Shown here: piece by piece, positions 37,872 through 48,216 of the stretch | Layout: each line of letters opens with the position of its first letter | Numbering within the stretch: the first letter of the stretch is position 1 | Origin: Pseudomonadota bacterium | GTDB taxonomy: Bacteria > Pseudomonadota > Gammaproteobacteria > Burkholderiales > Burkholderiaceae_C | Direction: 5' to 3' | NCBI GenBank assembly: GCA_023460715.1 | Contig: JAEWPH010000014.1 | Span: 1 to 64,000, forward strand | DNA length: 64,000 bases | Position numbers and translations under genes: made by a program | Notes under the pieces: generated by a model | Told to the model about the DNA's origin: nothing | The model's input: the letters and a program-made list of their open reading frames with translations, nothing else | The model's database searches: none

Positions 37872-38996
37872 TTAAATCCCGGCGGCTTGATCGAGAAACA
37901 CGCGGGCGCGGCGTGGGGTCACCACCAGCGTCTCACCCTCTTTGAAACCCAGCTCCCTGAACTCGGACGCGGGGATCTGCGCTTCGATCAGGGATTCCGG
38001 GGACGCATTGTCCGCTGGTTTGTGGTCGTCGGCCGGAATAAGTTCCAGCCGCGCGATGGGGCCCACGACGATCGCGCGCGACAGCTGCGCCACGATGCCG
38101 CGCGGCCGGCCGGCAGAGTCCACGCCCTCGCCCCGCGAGTATCGGCGCACGTCCAGGTCGTGGGGGCGCACATAGGCGAACGCCTTGGCATCCTGCGCGT
38201 CGGCATGCTCGGGCGAATCGATCTGCACGCCCTCGACATGCACCAGGCCTTCGTGCGCGCGGCCGCGGAACAGGTTCACATCGCCCAGGAAACCGTAGAC
38301 GAACGGGCTGGCCGGCTGGTCCCACACTTCCTGCGGCGAGCCGCTCTGCTCGATCCGACCCTGGTTGATGACGACCACGCGGTCGGCCACCTCCAGCGCC
38401 TCTTCCTGGTCGTGCGTGACGAAGATGGAGGTGACGTGCAGTTCGTCATGCAGCCGGCGCAGCCAGCGGCGCAGTTCCTTGCGCACCTTGGCATCCAGCG
38501 CGCCGAAGGGCTCGTCCAGCAGCAGCACCTTGGGTTCGACCGCCAGCGCACGCGCCAGGGCGATCCGCTGGCGCTGGCCGCCCGACAGCTGCGACGGGTA
38601 GCGATCGGCCAGCCAGTCGAGCTGCACCAGCTTGAGCAGGTCGGTCACCTTCTGCTTGATCGCGGCCTCGCTCGGGCGTTCGCTGCGCGGCTTCACGCGC
38701 AGGCCGAAGGCCACGTTCTCGAACACCGTCATGTGGCGGAACAGGGCGTAGTGCTGGAACACGAACCCCACGTTGCGCTCGCGAACGTGCACATCGGTGG
38801 TGTCTTCGCCGCTGAAATGGATGCTGCCCACGTCGGGCGTCTCCAGGCCAGCGATGATGCGCAGCAGGGTGGTCTTGCCGCAGCCCGAGGGGCCGAGCAG
38901 TGCGATGAGTTCGCCGGACTGGATGTCCAGGCTCACGTCGCGCAGCGCCTGGAAGTCGCCGAACTGTTTGCTGATGTTGCGGATTTCAATGCTCAT
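37872..38996 (-). CDS. cysA: Sulfate/thiosulfate ABC transporter ATP-binding protein
   Basis: 374-residue ATPase of the sulfate importer. Walker A is [11 protein letters not shown] (near residue 35), the signature is [15 protein letters not shown], Walker B is [12 protein letters not shown], and the switch His is in [11 protein letters not shown]. The C-terminal 120 residues carry the TOBE-type regulatory domain. It is the last gene of the leftward sbp-cysT-cysW-cysA operon. Confidence 0.95.
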   Translation of the reverse strand: MSIEIRNISKQFGDFQALRDVSLDIQSGELIALLGPSGCGKTTLLRIIAGLETPDVGSIHFSGEDTTDVHVRERNVGFVFQHYALFRHMTVFENVAFGLRVKPRSERPSEAAIKQKVTDLLKLVQLDWLADRYPSQLSGGQRQRIALARALAVEPKVLLLDEPFGALDAKVRKELRRWLRRLHDELHVTSIFVTHDQEEALEVADRVVVINQGRIEQSGSPQEVWDQPASPFVYGFLGDVNLFRGRAHEGLVHVEGVQIDSPEHADAQDAKAFAYVRPHDLDVRRYSRGEGVDSAGRPRGIVAQLSRAIVVGPIARLELIPADDHKPADNASPESLIEAQIPASEFRELGFKEGETLVVTPRRARVFLDQAAGI

Positions 38997-39021
38997 GGCT
39001 GTAGGCTCTTTTCAACGCAGT

Positions 39022-39930
39022 TCACTGCGGTGCGGCGGCCGGCGTGGGCCGCTCGGGGGGCAAATTGGCAGCGGCCTTGCGCTCGCGTTCGCTCTGCCAC
39101 TCGGCGAAGGACTTGATGACCAGCGTGACCAGCGCCAGCAGCGCCAGCAACGAGGCGGCGGCGAACGCGGCCACCGACTGGTACTCGTTGTAGAGAATCT
39201 CCACATGCAGCGGAATGGTGTTGGTCTGGCCGCGGATGTGGCCCGACACCACCGACACCGCGCCGAACTCGCCCATGGCGCGCGCGTTGCACAGGATCAC
39301 GCCGTAGAGCAGGCCCCACTTGATGTTGGGTAGCGTCACGTGCCAGAAGGTCTGCCAGCCCGTAGCACCCAGCACGATGGCGGCCTGCTCCTCGTCGTTG
39401 CCCTGCGCCTGCATCAGCGGAATCAGCTCGCGGGCGATGAACGGGAAGGTCACGAACACGGTCGCCAGCACGATGCCGGGCACGGCGAAGATGATCTTGA
39501 TGTCGTTGGCCTGCAGCCAGGGGCCGAACCACCCGTTGGCGCCGAACACCAGCACGTACATCAGGCCCGCCACGACCGGCGAGACCGAGAACGGCAGATC
39601 CACCAGCGTGGTCAGAAAGGCCTTGCCACGGAACTCGTACTTGGCGATGGCCCAGGCCGCCGCCACACCGAACACCAGGTTCAGCGGCACGGCGATGGCC
39701 GCGGTGATCAGCGTGAGCTTGATGGCCGACCAGGCGTCGGGTTCGCGCAGGCCGGCCAGGTACGCATCGACACCCTTGCGCAGGGCCTCGGTGAACACCG
39801 CCGCGAGCGGGAGCACCAGGAACAGCAGCAGGAAGAGCAGCGCGATCGTGATCAGCGTCCACTTGACCCACGGCGCCTCGGTCGTGCCTGCCTGGGCGCG
39901 GCGGACGGTACGGGAATGCGTCGAACTCAT
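39022..39930 (-). CDS. cysW: Sulfate ABC transporter permease CysW
   Basis: 302-residue inner-membrane permease with six membrane helices. The EAA loop that docks CysA is [41 protein letters not shown] is typical of CysW. Its ATG overlaps the cysT stop by four bases (ATGA), so translation is coupled. The C-terminal tail is Pro/Ala-rich. Confidence 0.95.
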   Translation of the reverse strand: MSSTHSRTVRRAQAGTTEAPWVKWTLITIALLFLLLFLVLPLAAVFTEALRKGVDAYLAGLREPDAWSAIKLTLITAAIAVPLNLVFGVAAAWAIAKYEFRGKAFLTTLVDLPFSVSPVVAGLMYVLVFGANGWFGPWLQANDIKIIFAVPGIVLATVFVTFPFIARELIPLMQAQGNDEEQAAIVLGATGWQTFWHVTLPNIKWGLLYGVILCNARAMGEFGAVSVVSGHIRGQTNTIPLHVEILYNEYQSVAAFAAASLLALLALVTLVIKSFAEWQSERERKAAANLPPERPTPAAAPQ

Positions 39931-40823
39931 GCCGGGGCTCCCGCATGGCGGCGCTGCCAGGCTTGCAGCGCGTTGATGATGAGCAGCAGCACGAAGGAGA
40001 TGGCCAGCATTACCACGGCGACCGCCGTGGCGCCCGCGTAGTCGTACTGCTCCAGCTTGCCGATGATGATGAGCGGCGTGATTTCCGAGATCATGGGCAT
40101 GTTGCCGGCGATGAAGATCACCGAGCCGTACTCGCCGATGGCACGGGCGAAGGCCATGGCAAAGCCGGTCAGCAGCGCGGGCGTGATCGACGGCAGGATC
40201 ACCTTGGTGAAGGTCTGCAGCCGCGTGGCGCCCAGGCTGGTGGCGGCTTCCTCAAGTTCCTTCTCGGCATCTTCCAGCACCGGCTGCACCGTGCGCACCA
40301 CGAAGGGCAAGCCAATGAAGATCAGCGCGATCACCACACCTGCCGGCTTGAAGGCCAGTTGGATGCCCATGGGTTCCAGGTACTGGCCCAGCCAGCCGTT
40401 GCCGGCCAGCAGCGCGGTGAGCGAGATGCCGGCCACCGCCGTCGGCAGGGCGAACGGCAGATCCACCAGCGCATCGACGATCTTCTTGCCCGGGAAGCTG
40501 TAGCGCACCAGCACCCAGGCGATCAGCAGCCCGAACACCAGGTTGACGAGCGCCGCGATCAGCGAGGCGCCGAAGGTCAGCCGGTAAGACGCCAGCACGC
40601 GCGGCGCGCTGACGGCCACCCAGAACTGGTCCCAGGTCAGCGTGAAGGTCTTGAAGACCAGGGCCGACAGCGGAATCAGCACGATGATGCTGAGGTAGAA
40701 GATCGTGTAGCCGAGGGTGAGCCCGAAGCCGGGCAGGACCCGCTTGGCCCCACCCCGGCGCGTGCGCGCAGCACCGGGGGCCGCAGCGCCCGGCTGCGGC
40801 CTGACAGAAGACACCGTCGACAT
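39927..40823 (-). CDS. cysT: Sulfate ABC transporter permease CysT
   Basis: 298-residue permease partner of CysW, also called CysU. It has six helices, the EAA loop [20 protein letters not shown], and [19 protein letters not shown], characteristic of CysT. It begins three bases after the receptor gene stop. Confidence 0.95.
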   Translation of the reverse strand: MSTVSSVRPQPGAAAPGAARTRRGGAKRVLPGFGLTLGYTIFYLSIIVLIPLSALVFKTFTLTWDQFWVAVSAPRVLASYRLTFGASLIAALVNLVFGLLIAWVLVRYSFPGKKIVDALVDLPFALPTAVAGISLTALLAGNGWLGQYLEPMGIQLAFKPAGVVIALIFIGLPFVVRTVQPVLEDAEKELEEAATSLGATRLQTFTKVILPSITPALLTGFAMAFARAIGEYGSVIFIAGNMPMISEITPLIIIGKLEQYDYAGATAVAVVMLAISFVLLLIINALQAWQRRHAGAPA

Positions 40824-40826
40824 GGA

Positions 40827-41837
40827 TCAGCGGCCGCCGGGCGTGTAGAGCTTGTCGAACTGGCCGCCGTCGTTGAAGTGCACCTTCTGCGCCTCACCCA
40901 GCGAACCGAAGTACTTGGCGACCGTGAACTGCTTGAGCGGCTTGAACAGGTCGGCATGCTTCTTCAGCACCGCCTCGGACCGGGGACGCAGCGCATGCTT
41001 GGCAGCGATCTCCTGCGCCTCGTCGGAGTACAGGTAGTCGAGGTAAGCCTTGGCCAGCGGGCCGGAATTCTTCTTGGCTACCGTGCGCTCGACGATGGCG
41101 ACGGGGTTTTCAGCGACGACGCTCACCGACGGGTACACCGCATCGACCTTGCCCTTGCCGAACTCACGGTCGATGGACAGCACTTCCGATTCGAAGGTGA
41201 TCAGCACATCGCCCGTGTTGCGCTGCAGGAAGATGCTGGTGGCATCGCGGCCACCCTTGCCCAGCACGGGCACATTCTTGTAGAGCTTGCCGACGAACTC
41301 CGCTGCCTGTGCATCGGTGCCGCCGTTCTCGCGCACGTAGCCCCAGGCCGCCAGGTAGGCATACCGGCCGTTGCCGCCCGTCTTGGGGTTGACCACGACC
41401 ACCTGCACGCCGGGCTTGATCAGGTCGTCCCAGTCCTTGATGTTCTTGGGGTTGCCGTTGCGCACCAGGAACAGCATGGTCGAGGTGGTAGGCGAGGCGT
41501 CGTTGGGAAACTTCTTCGCCCAATCCTTGGCCACCACGCCGTTCTGCGCCAGGAAGTCGATATCGGTCGTCGTATTGAAAGTCACCACATCGGCATCGAG
41601 CCCGTCGTTCACGGCCCGGGCCTGCGCGCTGGACCCGCCATGGGCCTGGTCCACCTTTACATCCTTGCCGGTCGTCTTTTTGTAGTGGGCGACGAACGCT
41701 GCGTTGTAGTCCTTGTAGAACTCCCGGGCCACGTCGTACGACACGTTGAGCAAAGTGCTCTGGGCAGCAGCCGCACCGCTGGCGGCCAGGACCACAGCGG
41801 CCAAAAGGGTCTTGAGCGGAGTCGTCTTCGAGGTCAT
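40827..41837 (-). CDS. sbp: Periplasmic sulfate-binding protein
   Basis: 336-residue receptor of the sulfate ABC transporter. The signal peptide ends at AAAA-QSTLLNVSYDVAREFY. AHGGSSAQARAV, DADVVTFNTTTDIDFLAQ and KTGGNGRYAYLAAWGY are sulfate-binding-protein signatures. The ATG at 41837 has GGAAGA upstream. It heads the operon; an A/T-rich motif shared with the neighbouring hydrolase unit lies 60 bases upstream. Confidence 0.95.
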   Translation of the reverse strand: MTSKTTPLKTLLAAVVLAASGAAAAQSTLLNVSYDVAREFYKDYNAAFVAHYKKTTGKDVKVDQAHGGSSAQARAVNDGLDADVVTFNTTTDIDFLAQNGVVAKDWAKKFPNDASPTTSTMLFLVRNGNPKNIKDWDDLIKPGVQVVVVNPKTGGNGRYAYLAAWGYVRENGGTDAQAAEFVGKLYKNVPVLGKGGRDATSIFLQRNTGDVLITFESEVLSIDREFGKGKVDAVYPSVSVVAENPVAIVERTVAKKNSGPLAKAYLDYLYSDEAQEIAAKHALRPRSEAVLKKHADLFKPLKQFTVAKYFGSLGEAQKVHFNDGGQFDKLYTPGGR

Positions 41838-41896
41838 GGGTGCATCTTCCACGTAGCTAAGTTGCAAGCGATTGTGGAGAGAGCCGCTTAAAACGC

Positions 41897-41922
41897 AAAA
41901 GAATATATTTTTGTTAATTAAT
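41897..41922. promoter_or_regulatory. A/T-rich shared motif 1, possible CysB-type site
   Basis: A 26-base stretch beginning AAAAGAATATAT and ending TTAATTAAT, 60 bases upstream of sbp. It matches 42852-42877 at 21 of 26 positions. Sulfur-starvation control by a CysB-like LysR protein is the natural hypothesis for the sulfate operon. Confidence 0.45.
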
Positions 41923-42019
41923 CGATTGCAAGAATAAGCAACGGCGCTTGACGTCCAGCGCTGCTGTGGCCCGGTGCGTGCTGCCTGGCCCAGACCAGAC
42001 AAACCGCGCCGCCGTAAGA

Positions 42020-42077
42020 GATAAAAATGGGCTGTAGCGCTTTCCTGCAAAGCGGATGATGCTATTTAAAATATAGC
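42020..42077 (-). repeat. Mini-element copy D (intergenic)
   Basis: On the minus strand: GCTATA at 1-6, TTTTAAATAG at 7-16, CATCATCCGC at 17-26, TTTGCAGGAA at 27-36, AGC, GCTACAGCC, then CATTTTTAT. It lies 11 bases past the RBBP9-like hydrolase stop, in the 251-base gap before sbp. Confidence 0.65.
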
Positions 42078-42088
42078 ATCGATCCCAC

Positions 42089-42667
42089 TCAAGCCGCCGA
42101 GCGCAGCGTCCCCTGCGTCGGGCTGGACCAGTCGATCTGGTCCACCAAGGATTGCAGCAGGGCCCAGCCCAGGGGCCATTCGCCGTGGCCCGACTCGACG
42201 TTGATGTGCCCCGCCTGCTGCAGGCGCACGAACTCGCTTCCCCAGGCGCGAGCATAGGCCCCCGCCAAGCGTACGGGGCAGTACGGGTCGTTGCTACTCG
42301 CCACCAGGATGCTGCGGTAGGGCAAGACCGCATAAGGAACCGGCGCGAAGTCGCTCAGGACCGCCCTCCGCTCAGGGTCTGCAGGCGCCACCAGCAAAGC
42401 CCCGCGTACGCGCGCTGCGGCCTCTGCGCCCATGTGCGTGGTCGCGATGCAGCCCAGGCTGTGTGCGACGATCACCACCGGGTGGGGAGCGTCCAAGACC
42501 GTTTGTTCGAGCGTTTCCACCCAAGCGCGGCGCGTCGGGGTCATCCAGTCGTCCTGGCGCACGCGGATCGCGTGGGGCAGGCGCTCTGCCCACAGGCTTT
42601 GCCAGTGGCCGGCACCCGAGTCGCGCCAGCCAGGCACTACGACGACGGAAGTCTGCGGCTCCGTCAT
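42089..42667 (-). CDS. RBBP9/YdeN-family alpha/beta hydrolase
   Basis: 192-residue serine hydrolase of the RBBP9/YdeN family (PF06821). The start VVVVPGWRDSGAGHWQSLW is diagnostic. The nucleophile is Ser in VAHSLGC, the acid is Asp in ASSNDPYCP, and the His is in AGHINVESGHG. The substrate is unknown. It lies upstream of, and in the same direction as, the sulfate transporter operon, and a nearly identical A/T-rich motif precedes both, which hints at a sulfur-related role (inference). Confidence 0.88.
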   Translation of the reverse strand: MTEPQTSVVVVPGWRDSGAGHWQSLWAERLPHAIRVRQDDWMTPTRRAWVETLEQTVLDAPHPVVIVAHSLGCIATTHMGAEAAARVRGALLVAPADPERRAVLSDFAPVPYAVLPYRSILVASSNDPYCPVRLAGAYARAWGSEFVRLQQAGHINVESGHGEWPLGWALLQSLVDQIDWSSPTQGTLRSAA

Positions 42668-42851
42668 GCCGAGCCCTTCGAACCGTCGCAGAAGCTGAAA
42701 CCGCGCAGATCAGGCCTGCCGACAGAGGAGTGACAGGGAGGCTCCAGATTCTGCTGACACGCAGATGGACTACAGGGGGCTGCAACAGCCATGGTGATCG
42801 CTTCTTTGCATGCAGGCATCGAGCGATTCTTCTCCCACCCCTTCAAAACCC

Positions 42852-42877
42852 AAACGAATATATGGTTCTGAATTAAT
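42852..42877. promoter_or_regulatory. A/T-rich shared motif 2, possible CysB-type site
   Basis: A 26-base stretch beginning AAACGAATATAT and ending GAATTAAT, 185 bases upstream of the hydrolase ATG and 11 bases past the end of the next gene. Same orientation as motif 1, 21 of 26 bases identical. Confidence 0.4.
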
Positions 42878-42888
42878 GAAGAATTGAT

Positions 42889-43608
42889 CTATTTAACGGG
42901 AGCAAGAGGAGCGCGTGGCGTACTCTGCAGCAGCACAAACACTTGGCGTTGCGCGGCCACCAGCGCGATGTACGCAAACATCTCTGCCCATTCTTCCATG
43001 ACCAGCGCCTGGTCCAGTAAGGCATGCGGCAGCGCCACGCCCAGATGCCCTTCCGCATAGGTGCTCAACACCCCGGCAAGCACCAACACAGCGAGCTCGG
43101 CCCAAGCGAACTGCGGCGAACGCAACAGCTGCAGCACGACCCGGTATGCCCTGCACCGCACGAAGATCCAGGCACACCCCGCGAGCACCATCGCGGCCAG
43201 CGGATACACCGCGGGCTTGTACCAAAGCACCGAGGAGGAATACACAGGACCGTCCTCCGAAAACCCGACCGGCGGCAAAAACACGGCACCCCAACTCATC
43301 TCACGCGCCGCGAGCAGACACCACACCGGCACCAGCACCAGCGCCAAGCCCTTCACGGCGCGCCCAGGCCCGTCGTTCCCAACCACCTGCCGCGCAAAAA
43401 CCCCAGCCATGACGGCCCCTGACAGCAGCACCACCACCTGCAGATCCTCCAGCCAGCCGTTCTCCCATCCGAAGGACACGGGCAGCAGCCGGGCCGCGGG
43501 GTAGCTGAGCGCCAGCCCCAGCAGCATCAGCACCAGCCATGCCCGCCGCCACCGCAGGGCCTGGGGCGAAACCTGGAAGGAAGCGGGAGCCAGTGGAGTG
43601 GCGTTCAT
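42889..43608 (-). CDS. Integral membrane protein of unknown function
   Basis: 239-residue protein with about six hydrophobic helices (near 24-44, 56-74, 90-108, 130-155, 170-190, 205-225). LEDLQVVVLLSGAVMAG and the acidic MEEWAEMFAYIAL segment are notable; Trp/Glu pairs in membrane segments recall small quinone- or lipid-associated proteins, but no family is recognised. The ATG at 43608 is chosen because the upstream extension is hydrophilic and Arg-rich. It stands alone between the hydrolase and the LysR gene. Confidence 0.7.
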   Translation of the reverse strand: MNATPLAPASFQVSPQALRWRRAWLVLMLLGLALSYPAARLLPVSFGWENGWLEDLQVVVLLSGAVMAGVFARQVVGNDGPGRAVKGLALVLVPVWCLLAAREMSWGAVFLPPVGFSEDGPVYSSSVLWYKPAVYPLAAMVLAGCAWIFVRCRAYRVVLQLLRSPQFAWAELAVLVLAGVLSTYAEGHLGVALPHALLDQALVMEEWAEMFAYIALVAAQRQVFVLLQSTPRAPLAPVK

Positions 43609-43788
43609 GGAATAGCGTCGGGAAAGGGATGAAATCAGGACGCGTTTGCCGGCGCGATCCTGCCGAGAAACCAGCCTGGGAACCAAGGCGATGACGACCG
43701 CAGACTGCTTCGTCTACAAATCAGACTGCACAGTCGCATGGGTCCACAGTGTATGCCAGGCAGGTAAACCCAGTGTGTACAGGGCCCG

Positions 43789-44727
43789 TCACTCCGGATT
43801 GCGTGGGCTCCCACCCAGGGCCACCAAATCACTATGCCCTGGGACCTTCTCCCCCAGGAAATCCAGGAATCGCCGGACGGAAGGCGCCAGTCCGCGCCGG
43901 GAAGGGAACACCGCGTGCACGACCCCGCGCGGCGTGGACCATTGCGGAAGCAGGCGCACCAGCCGGCCTTCGTTCAGTTCGGCCTGGCACATGTAGTCCG
44001 GCAGCCAGCACATCCCCGTGCCGGCCACGGCAGCGAGCTTGAGCGTCAGCAGATCGTCGGCCACATAGCGCGGCGACAACTGCACGACTTCTTCGCGCCC
44101 GTCGGGGCCGATCAGGCGCAGGCTGCTGCGGCCATCCGCGGCCGACATGGCCATGCTGTCCAGACGCGACAGTTCGGCCAGCGTCTCTGGCGTGCCCCGC
44201 CGCGCCAACAGGTCGGGGCTGGCCACCAGCACCTGTCTGGCGTCGTCCAGGCGCTTGACGACCATGCTGCCACTGTCTTCGAGGTTGGCGCGCACCCGCA
44301 GGGCCACGTCGATGCCCTCTTCCACCAGGTTCACGACCCGGTTGGTCACCTGCATCTCCACGCGCACCTGCGGATGGCGCTCCAGGAACACCGGCATCAG
44401 TTCTGCCAAGACGGTTTGCGCGAGCGTGACAGGACAGGTCACGCGCACGGTGCCACGGGGCTCCGTCTGTACCTGCGCCACGGTGTCGGCAGCAGCCTGC
44501 GCGGCCTCGCGCATGGCTTGGCAGTGGCGCAGGTATGACTCGCCGACCTCCGTGAGCGAGAGCTTGCGCGTCGTGCGCTGAAGCAGGCGCACCCCCAGCT
44601 GCGCTTCGAGGTCCGAAACGCGCCGCGAAAGACGCGACTTGGGAATGCCCAGCGCCCGGCCGGCTGCCGCGAATCCGCCGCGTTCGACCACCTCGGCAAA
44701 GTAGAGCATGTCGTTCAGGTCTTGCAT
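43789..44727 (-). CDS. LysR-family regulator divergent from azoreductase
   Basis: 312-residue LysR regulator of the CrgA/AaeR-like group. HTH residues about 1-60 (MLYFAEVVERGGFAAAGRAL, then SRLSRRVSDLE, RLLQRTTRKLSLTEVG); effector domain about 90-295. It is divergent from azoR with 130 bases between, and such pairs typically respond to quinones or phenolic electrophiles (family knowledge). The ATG at 44727 is used; a GTG at 44733 is possible. Confidence 0.9.
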   Translation of the reverse strand: MQDLNDMLYFAEVVERGGFAAAGRALGIPKSRLSRRVSDLEAQLGVRLLQRTTRKLSLTEVGESYLRHCQAMREAAQAAADTVAQVQTEPRGTVRVTCPVTLAQTVLAELMPVFLERHPQVRVEMQVTNRVVNLVEEGIDVALRVRANLEDSGSMVVKRLDDARQVLVASPDLLARRGTPETLAELSRLDSMAMSAADGRSSLRLIGPDGREEVVQLSPRYVADDLLTLKLAAVAGTGMCWLPDYMCQAELNEGRLVRLLPQWSTPRGVVHAVFPSRRGLAPSVRRFLDFLGEKVPGHSDLVALGGSPRNPE

Positions 44728-44759
44728 GGGCACCCCCGCCTATTAATCACATCAATGGA

Positions 44760-44771
44760 ACGATCTATCGT
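44760..44771. promoter_or_regulatory. Candidate LysR operator palindrome
   Basis: ACGAT-CT-ATCGT, an inverted repeat with two central bases, lies between the divergent LysR and azoR starts, 33 bases from the LysR ATG. Confidence 0.35.
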
Positions 44772-44857
44772 ATCCGAGCGGTCTTATCACCCGATCATCA
44801 ATACAGCACAATTCAATCAACGCCACGATGCTGTGGCCCCATTTCAGGAGAACTTCC

Positions 44858-45505
44858 ATGCAACTGCTGCACATCGATTCCGCCATCACCGGCACCGCAT
44901 CCGTTTCCCGCCAGCTCACGGCTCAGACCGTAGCTGCCTGGTTGGCCGCTCACCCGGGCACGCAAGTCCAGTACCTGGACCTGGTCACCCAGGCTCCAGG
45001 CCACTTCACCATGGATGCCATGGCACCGCGCACCGGCCAGACCGAAGGTCTGAGCGAAACCCAGTTGCGCGAGAACGCCGTATCCGAGCAGCTGGTGAGC
45101 CAGTTTCTTGCCGCGGATGTGATCGTGGTCGGCGCGCCGCTGTACAACTTTGGCATCCCATCGCAACTCAAGGCCTGGATCGACCGGATCGCCCAGCCGG
45201 GCCGCACCTTCCGCTATACCGCCACCGGACCGGAAGGCCTGGCCAAGGGCAAGACCGTGATCGTGGCATCGACACGCGGCGGCGTGTACTCCACCAGCGA
45301 AATGGGCCGCGCCATGGAGCACCAGGAGAGCTACCTGCAAACGGTGTTCGGCTTCTTTGGAATTACCGACGTGCGTTTCGTACGGGCTGAAGGCGTTGCC
45401 ATGGGGCCCGACGCGAAGGCCCTGGCTCTGAGCAGCGCCGAGCGTGACATCCAGGCCCATACGGCCATTTCGGCCAACCAGGGCGCGATGACGCAAGCAG
45501 CCTGA
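44858..45505 (+). CDS. azoR: FMN-dependent NADH-azoreductase / quinone reductase
   Basis: 215-residue flavodoxin-fold azoreductase. [20 protein letters not shown] is the FMN phosphate loop region, [20 protein letters not shown] and ASTRGGVYS are AzoR signatures. Family members reduce quinones and azo dyes with two electrons from NADH, protecting against thiol stress. AGGAG is seven bases before the ATG at 44858. Divergent LysR probably regulates it; a strong hairpin ends the transcript. Confidence 0.92.
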   Translation: MQLLHIDSAITGTASVSRQLTAQTVAAWLAAHPGTQVQYLDLVTQAPGHFTMDAMAPRTGQTEGLSETQLRENAVSEQLVSQFLAADVIVVGAPLYNFGIPSQLKAWIDRIAQPGRTFRYTATGPEGLAKGKTVIVASTRGGVYSTSEMGRAMEHQESYLQTVFGFFGITDVRFVRAEGVAMGPDAKALALSSAERDIQAHTAISANQGAMTQAA

Positions 45506-45530
45506 GAACGGCTTTTCCGTAGGGCGGCCC

Positions 45531-45558
45531 GATGGCCACGCACGCAGGCGTGGCCATC
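45531..45558 (+). terminator. Terminator of azoR
   Basis: GATGGCCACGC and GCGTGGCCATC form an 11-bp stem with a six-base loop, followed by AGGCTTTTGG, 25 bases after the azoR stop. Confidence 0.7.
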
Positions 45559-45678
45559 AGGCTTTTGGCTTTGACCGGATGGGCTACGAACAGCTAACCG
45601 CCACCTCACGGTCCGGCAGCCCGGTTCCTCGATCGCACCGCCTAAGCATGTGGAACTGCTAAACGCGCAGCGGTCCGC

Positions 45679-46434
45679 CTACTTCAAAGGGGCAGCACCA
45701 GGGCCGTCCACGGAGAGGTCCGCCCCCAGTACCCGGCGTTCGTCGAACACGAAACACCCGCCGTGGTAATGCGCGCCATCGGTCTGCTCGAAGTACTTGA
45801 GGATGCCGCCTTCAAGCTGATAGACGTGCTCCACGCCCTCTTCGCGCATCAGGATGGCGGCCTTCTCGCAGCGGATGCCTCCGGTGCAGAAGCTCACCAC
45901 CGTCTTGCCTGCCAATTCGGCCTTGTGAGTCCGCAGCGCCGGAGGAAAGTCGGTGAATTTCTCGATGCGCCAGTCGATCGCCCGATCGAAGCTGCCGTGG
46001 TCCACCTCGAAGGCATTGCGCGTATCCAGCGTGACGACCGGCCGGCCGTCGTCATCGCGCCCAGCCTCCAACCAGCGCCGCAGGGTGGGGGCATCCACGG
46101 ACGGAGCCCGGCCATTGGCCGGACGGATCGTCGGGTGGTCCATGCGGATGATCTCGCGCTTGACCTTCACCAGCATCTTGCGGAACGGTTGCGTGGCCGA
46201 CCAGCTTTCCTTCGGCTCCAGCAGTGCGAACCGGGAGTCCTGCTTCAGCAGCGCGATAAAGCCGCGCACAGCATCTTCCGGACCGGCCAGAAAGAGGTTG
46301 ATGCCCTCTTCCGCGAGCAGGATGGTGCCCTTGAGCTCCATGGCCACCGCCCGCTCATGGAGCACATCGCGCATTTCGGCAGCGTCCGGCAGCGGAACGA
46401 AGAGATAGCTGGAGATATTGAGAATGTCGTTCAC
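45679..46434 (-). CDS. TrhO-like rhodanese-domain protein (short form)
   Basis: 251-residue homolog of tRNA uridine(34) hydroxylase TrhO. The N-terminal domain has LAEEGINLFLAGPEDAV; the rhodanese domain has the catalytic Cys in SFCTGGIRCEKAAIL, and the YQLEGGILKYFE and GCFVFDERR motifs. The C-terminal Cys cluster found in the longer paralog at 35342-36994 is absent. The GTG at 46434 gives the normal start VNDILNISSYLF; a GTG at 46473 extends it. Whether both paralogs act on tRNA is unknown. Confidence 0.88.
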   Translation of the reverse strand: MNDILNISSYLFVPLPDAAEMRDVLHERAVAMELKGTILLAEEGINLFLAGPEDAVRGFIALLKQDSRFALLEPKESWSATQPFRKMLVKVKREIIRMDHPTIRPANGRAPSVDAPTLRRWLEAGRDDDGRPVVTLDTRNAFEVDHGSFDRAIDWRIEKFTDFPPALRTHKAELAGKTVVSFCTGGIRCEKAAILMREEGVEHVYQLEGGILKYFEQTDGAHYHGGCFVFDERRVLGADLSVDGPGAAPLK

Positions 46435-46517
46435 GGCAAGGAGCCGGCAGACAAGACGGCCACGGCCCGGCACAAGCCGCCGCCGCCCCGGGCTGCGCCT
46501 TGCCCGGCCGCAGGCCG

Positions 46518-47372
46518 TCAGGTCACCGGGGTCAACAAAGTGGATTCGATCTTGTTGGCCAGCTGGGCGATGGCCAGCGCGGCTGGACAGCCGGGCATCT
46601 GCATCAGCAATAACTGCCGGCGCATGACGGCATCGCGGACCGATGTGTCGGCCGGAATATCGCCCATGTGAATCAGCCGCATGGGGCGACCGGACTCCGT
46701 GCTGACGAACCGGTCGAGCACCTGCTGCAACTGGCTGGTGATAGCCCGTCCATCCCCCGGGCGCGCCGCCTGGTTGACCACCATGCGCACATGGTGGCGC
46801 TTTTGCTGCGTGGCCATCACCTTGATGGCGGCGTAGGCGTCGGTCAGCGAGGTGGGCTCGGGCGTCGCCACGACAAGCACCTCAGAGGCCAGGGAAATGG
46901 AGAACAGCACGACGTCCGAAATACCGGCACCCGTATCCAGCAGCACCACGTCATAGCGCGGCGCCAGGGTCTGGATGACATGCAGGAATTCGTTGCGCAC
47001 CTCAGGCGTCAGGCGCGAATACTCGACCATGCCGGAACCCGCGAGCACGACGGAAAAACCGCCCGGGGCTTCGATCACCGCATCTTCCAGATGGGCCTTG
47101 CCCGTGAACACGTCGTGCAGGGTGATCTTGGGGTGCAGGTTCAGCACCACGTCCAGGTTGGCCAGGCCCAGGTCCGCGTCCAGCACGAGAACGCGGTGGC
47201 CCCGCCGTGTCAGGGCGGCGGCCAGGTTGGCGGAAACAAAGGTTTTGCCCACGCCGCCCTTGCCGCTGGTGATGGCAATGATGCGGGCGCCGGCCGGCGC
47301 GGAGGCAGGAGGAGGCGCAGGCATGTGCGGGCCGGCAGGGGTGGTGGGTTGGGGGGACAGCGCGTCGGTCAT
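46518..47372 (-). CDS. MinD/FlhG-like P-loop ATPase
   Basis: 284-residue ParA/MinD-superfamily ATPase. After a Pro/Ala-rich 25-residue tail comes the deviant Walker A SGKGGVGKTFVSANLA, then DADLGLANLDVVLNL (switch I), LLDTGAGISDVVL (Walker B/switch II) and NQAARPGDG. It most resembles FlhG/FleN/YlxH, which set flagellar number, but no flagellar genes are nearby. It begins ten bases after a diguanylate cyclase gene, so the two form a likely operon. Confidence 0.88.
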   Translation of the reverse strand: MTDALSPQPTTPAGPHMPAPPPASAPAGARIIAITSGKGGVGKTFVSANLAAALTRRGHRVLVLDADLGLANLDVVLNLHPKITLHDVFTGKAHLEDAVIEAPGGFSVVLAGSGMVEYSRLTPEVRNEFLHVIQTLAPRYDVVLLDTGAGISDVVLFSISLASEVLVVATPEPTSLTDAYAAIKVMATQQKRHHVRMVVNQAARPGDGRAITSQLQQVLDRFVSTESGRPMRLIHMGDIPADTSVRDAVMRRQLLLMQMPGCPAALAIAQLANKIESTLLTPVT

Positions 47373-47382
47373 CTCTGTGCTT

Positions 47383-48159
<777 letters not shown>

Positions 48160-48216
48160 AAAATGCAACAAACAGGTGTCCGTAGAGTGTATCAGCGCCG
48201 CCCGCATTCCTAGGCT

